Below, in pieces: positions 62,459-64,000 of a stretch of DNA of 64,000 nt. The position numbers and the translations under genes are program-made. The notes under the pieces were generated by a model. It had not been told where the DNA came from. It did no database searches and was given only the letters and a program-made list of their open reading frames with translations. Source of the stretch: Schizosaccharomyces osmophilus (taxonomy: Eukaryota > Ascomycota > Schizosaccharomycetes > Schizosaccharomycetales > Schizosaccharomycetaceae); assembly GCF_027921745.1 (NCBI RefSeq), contig NC_079238.1, positions 3,472,001 to 3,536,000 on the forward strand. Direction: 5' to 3'. The number at the start of each line of letters is the position of its first letter. Position 1 is the first letter of the stretch.

Positions 62459-64000
62459 TTACTTCACGTCTAGCATCATCTTAATGTTCATAGCTGCAAG
62501 CTCGGCGGTAAGATAATTGAACACACTGGGAAGTGCAACAAGGGTAGTGTTACTTCCTCCAACAAATTTGTGTCCAGTACCATCTTCCCATGTCAAATTG
62601 GCATCTTCTAAACCAGTGGCTGGTTTAGCACAAGCACGGCATTTAACTTCTGAAGAGGCTCCACTGCCACTCATAGAAATCGTAGACATAGGAGAGATGA
62701 TAGAGCCACAGTCACGACAAACCCAACTCTGAGCATAATCTGAACAGTTCATCAAACGATCTTGCATCAAGAATGATGTTCCGTGACCAATAACAGCATC
62801 ACGTTCCATTTCACCGAAACGGATACCACCAGCACGCTTACGACCTTTAATAGGCTGGCGTGTTAGGTTATGAATAGGACCGGTAGTACGAACCTGGAAT
62901 TTATCGTTCACCATGTGACGAAGACGTTGGTAGTAAACAACACCAATATAAATATCAGCCTGCATTTCCTTACCGGTAATACCACTGTACATGGGCTCAT
63001 TTCCGTGATAGTTATAGCCAGATTTTACCAATTGTTCACCAAAATAGTCCGAAGCTGTTTGTTGCTCAGAGAAAATAAATGGTGTACTATCTTGAGCAAG
63101 ACCTTGACAAGCACCAGCTTTACCAGCCAAACTCTCAACAAACATACCGATTGTCATACGCGATGGGAATGCATGAGGATTAATGATAATATCTGGCTGC
63201 ATACCAGTTTCAGTAAAAGGCATGTCAACAGCAGGCCATTTTTGGGAGCAAATACCCTTTTGACCGTGTCTAGAAGAGAACTTATCACCAATAATGGGAC
63301 TGCGGGTAATACGGAACTTGATGTGAATCTGCTGGCATTCAGAATCACCAACATCATTACCAATCAGACGGACTTCATCCACAAAGCCAGGCTCAGTACC
63401 ATGATAACTTTCTACGAAGTTTTGACCAGTTGTTTCATCGTAGTAAGCAACCATAGGATCGCCATCTTCAAGCATTGTACCGACATATGGGAGACCATCA
63501 GCATCAACCTTCTGCTGCCATTCACGACGAGGATTAGAACCAGGGGCAAATCCAAAGTGGTGCACAACAGGCTCACCACGTCTACGCTTTTGGCCTAAAT
63601 CGACAGATTCTCCTTTATAAACGGTACCATAACCGAAACCACGCTCATGAGCTGACTTATTCAAAATCATTGCATCTTCCATATCATAACCGGTATAAGA
63701 GATGACAGCAACGATTGCATTAGTACCGTTAGGATAGTGATCCATTCCGTATGTATTATGCAACTTGGGACGAACAACAGGTGTTTGACCGGTTTGCAAG
63801 CGATATAGCTTGTTATCTGTACGATAGCGTAAAGCAGTTCCAGGAGTACCCATTGTTTGCTTAGCCATCTGACATTGATACATGTTACGGGGAGACTGGT
63901 TAAAGTCAGAGAAAGGGGTCATGTTTGCAACAATTGAAAGTACATTTGTAGGAGAATATTCAACGTGAGTTGAAATCTTTGGAACGATTTCTCTCGGAAA
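62459..64000 (-). CDS. rpa2: RNA polymerase I second-largest subunit (C-terminal part)
   Basis: The last 513 residues of the Pol I beta-like subunit (A135); the frame is open to the right window edge. The block TPFSDFNQSPRNMYQCQMAKQTMG distinguishes Pol I from Pol II, whose version has PFPDHNQSPRN. Other landmarks are YTGYDMEDAMILNKSA (catalytic hybrid-binding region), GDKFSSRHGQKGI (switch/NTP site) and MERDAVIGHGTSFLMQDR. The C-terminal zinc site uses CRDC and CRAC. About 660 N-terminal residues lie outside the window. Next to alp5, as in S. pombe. Confidence 0.95.
   Translation of the reverse strand, partial: FPREIVPKISTHVEYSPTNVLSIVANMTPFSDFNQSPRNMYQCQMAKQTMGTPGTALRYRTDNKLYRLQTGQTPVVRPKLHNTYGMDHYPNGTNAIVAVISYTGYDMEDAMILNKSAHERGFGYGTVYKGESVDLGQKRRRGEPVVHHFGFAPGSNPRREWQQKVDADGLPYVGTMLEDGDPMVAYYDETTGQNFVESYHGTEPGFVDEVRLIGNDVGDSECQQIHIKFRITRSPIIGDKFSSRHGQKGICSQKWPAVDMPFTETGMQPDIIINPHAFPSRMTIGMFVESLAGKAGACQGLAQDSTPFIFSEQQTASDYFGEQLVKSGYNYHGNEPMYSGITGKEMQADIYIGVVYYQRLRHMVNDKFQVRTTGPIHNLTRQPIKGRKRAGGIRFGEMERDAVIGHGTSFLMQDRLMNCSDYAQSWVCRDCGSIISPMSTISMSGSGASSEVKCRACAKPATGLEDANLTWEDGTGHKFVGGSNTTLVALPSVFNYLTAELAAMNIKMMLDVK

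Overview
The window is nuclear DNA from a fission yeast (Schizosaccharomyces) that is not S. pombe. Nearly every gene has a recognisable S. pombe counterpart. Introns are short, with GTANG donors and CTAAC/CTGAC branch sites. From memory of S. pombe systematic names, gene order follows two S. pombe blocks. The placement of meiotic-driver-like wtf genes beside 5S rRNA genes is reported for the S. octosporus / S. osmophilus / S. cryophilus group; the species cannot be fixed from sequence alone.

Block 1 (1-26.97 kb) matches the S. pombe chromosome I cosmids SPAC2F7 and SPAC227: wrs1 (partial), nrd1, akr1, a Gep3/Mtg3-type GTPase, snf5, cph2, pol4, tif5, pmc2/med1, pom1, a Psr1-like phosphatase, lys3 and a small DUF3128 protein. 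Block 2 (28.18-64 kb) matches chromosome II SPBC29A3 and SPBP23A10: gid2, his7, ccc2, sdh4, qcr1, frg1, orc4, ell1, [insert], a TOS1-family wall protein, ppk32, psf1, alp5 and rpa2 (partial). The two blocks meet at about 27-28.2 kb. Within block 2 the frg1-orc4-ell1 segment appears inverted relative to S. pombe.

The accessory region is 45.5-53.8 kb. It holds tRNA-Asn(GTT), tRNA-Gly(GCC), two 5S rRNA genes, tRNA-Ser(AGA) and four wtf-family loci (A-D). Loci A and B lie in tandem; B looks broken and A probably is. C and D are divergent, give complete spliced models and are bracketed by the two 5S genes. Family hallmarks seen are DLEKG-like N-termini, PY motifs, hydrophobic segments, short tandem codon repeats, and FLEX (Mei4-type) elements at several loci, including a perfect 13-bp-arm palindrome of two facing FLEX boxes.

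The remaining genes are housekeeping: translation (wrs1, tif5), transcription and chromatin (snf5, cph2, pmc2, ell1, alp5, rpa2), replication (orc4, psf1), cell polarity (pom1), amino acid synthesis (lys3, his7), and mitochondrial or metal functions (gep3, sdh4, qcr1, ccc2). The sdh4/qcr1 divergent promoter carries four CCAAT boxes. Several start codons were moved inward to the first ATG, and multi-exon models were built by hand for pmc2, frg1, ell1, ppk32 and two wtf genes.
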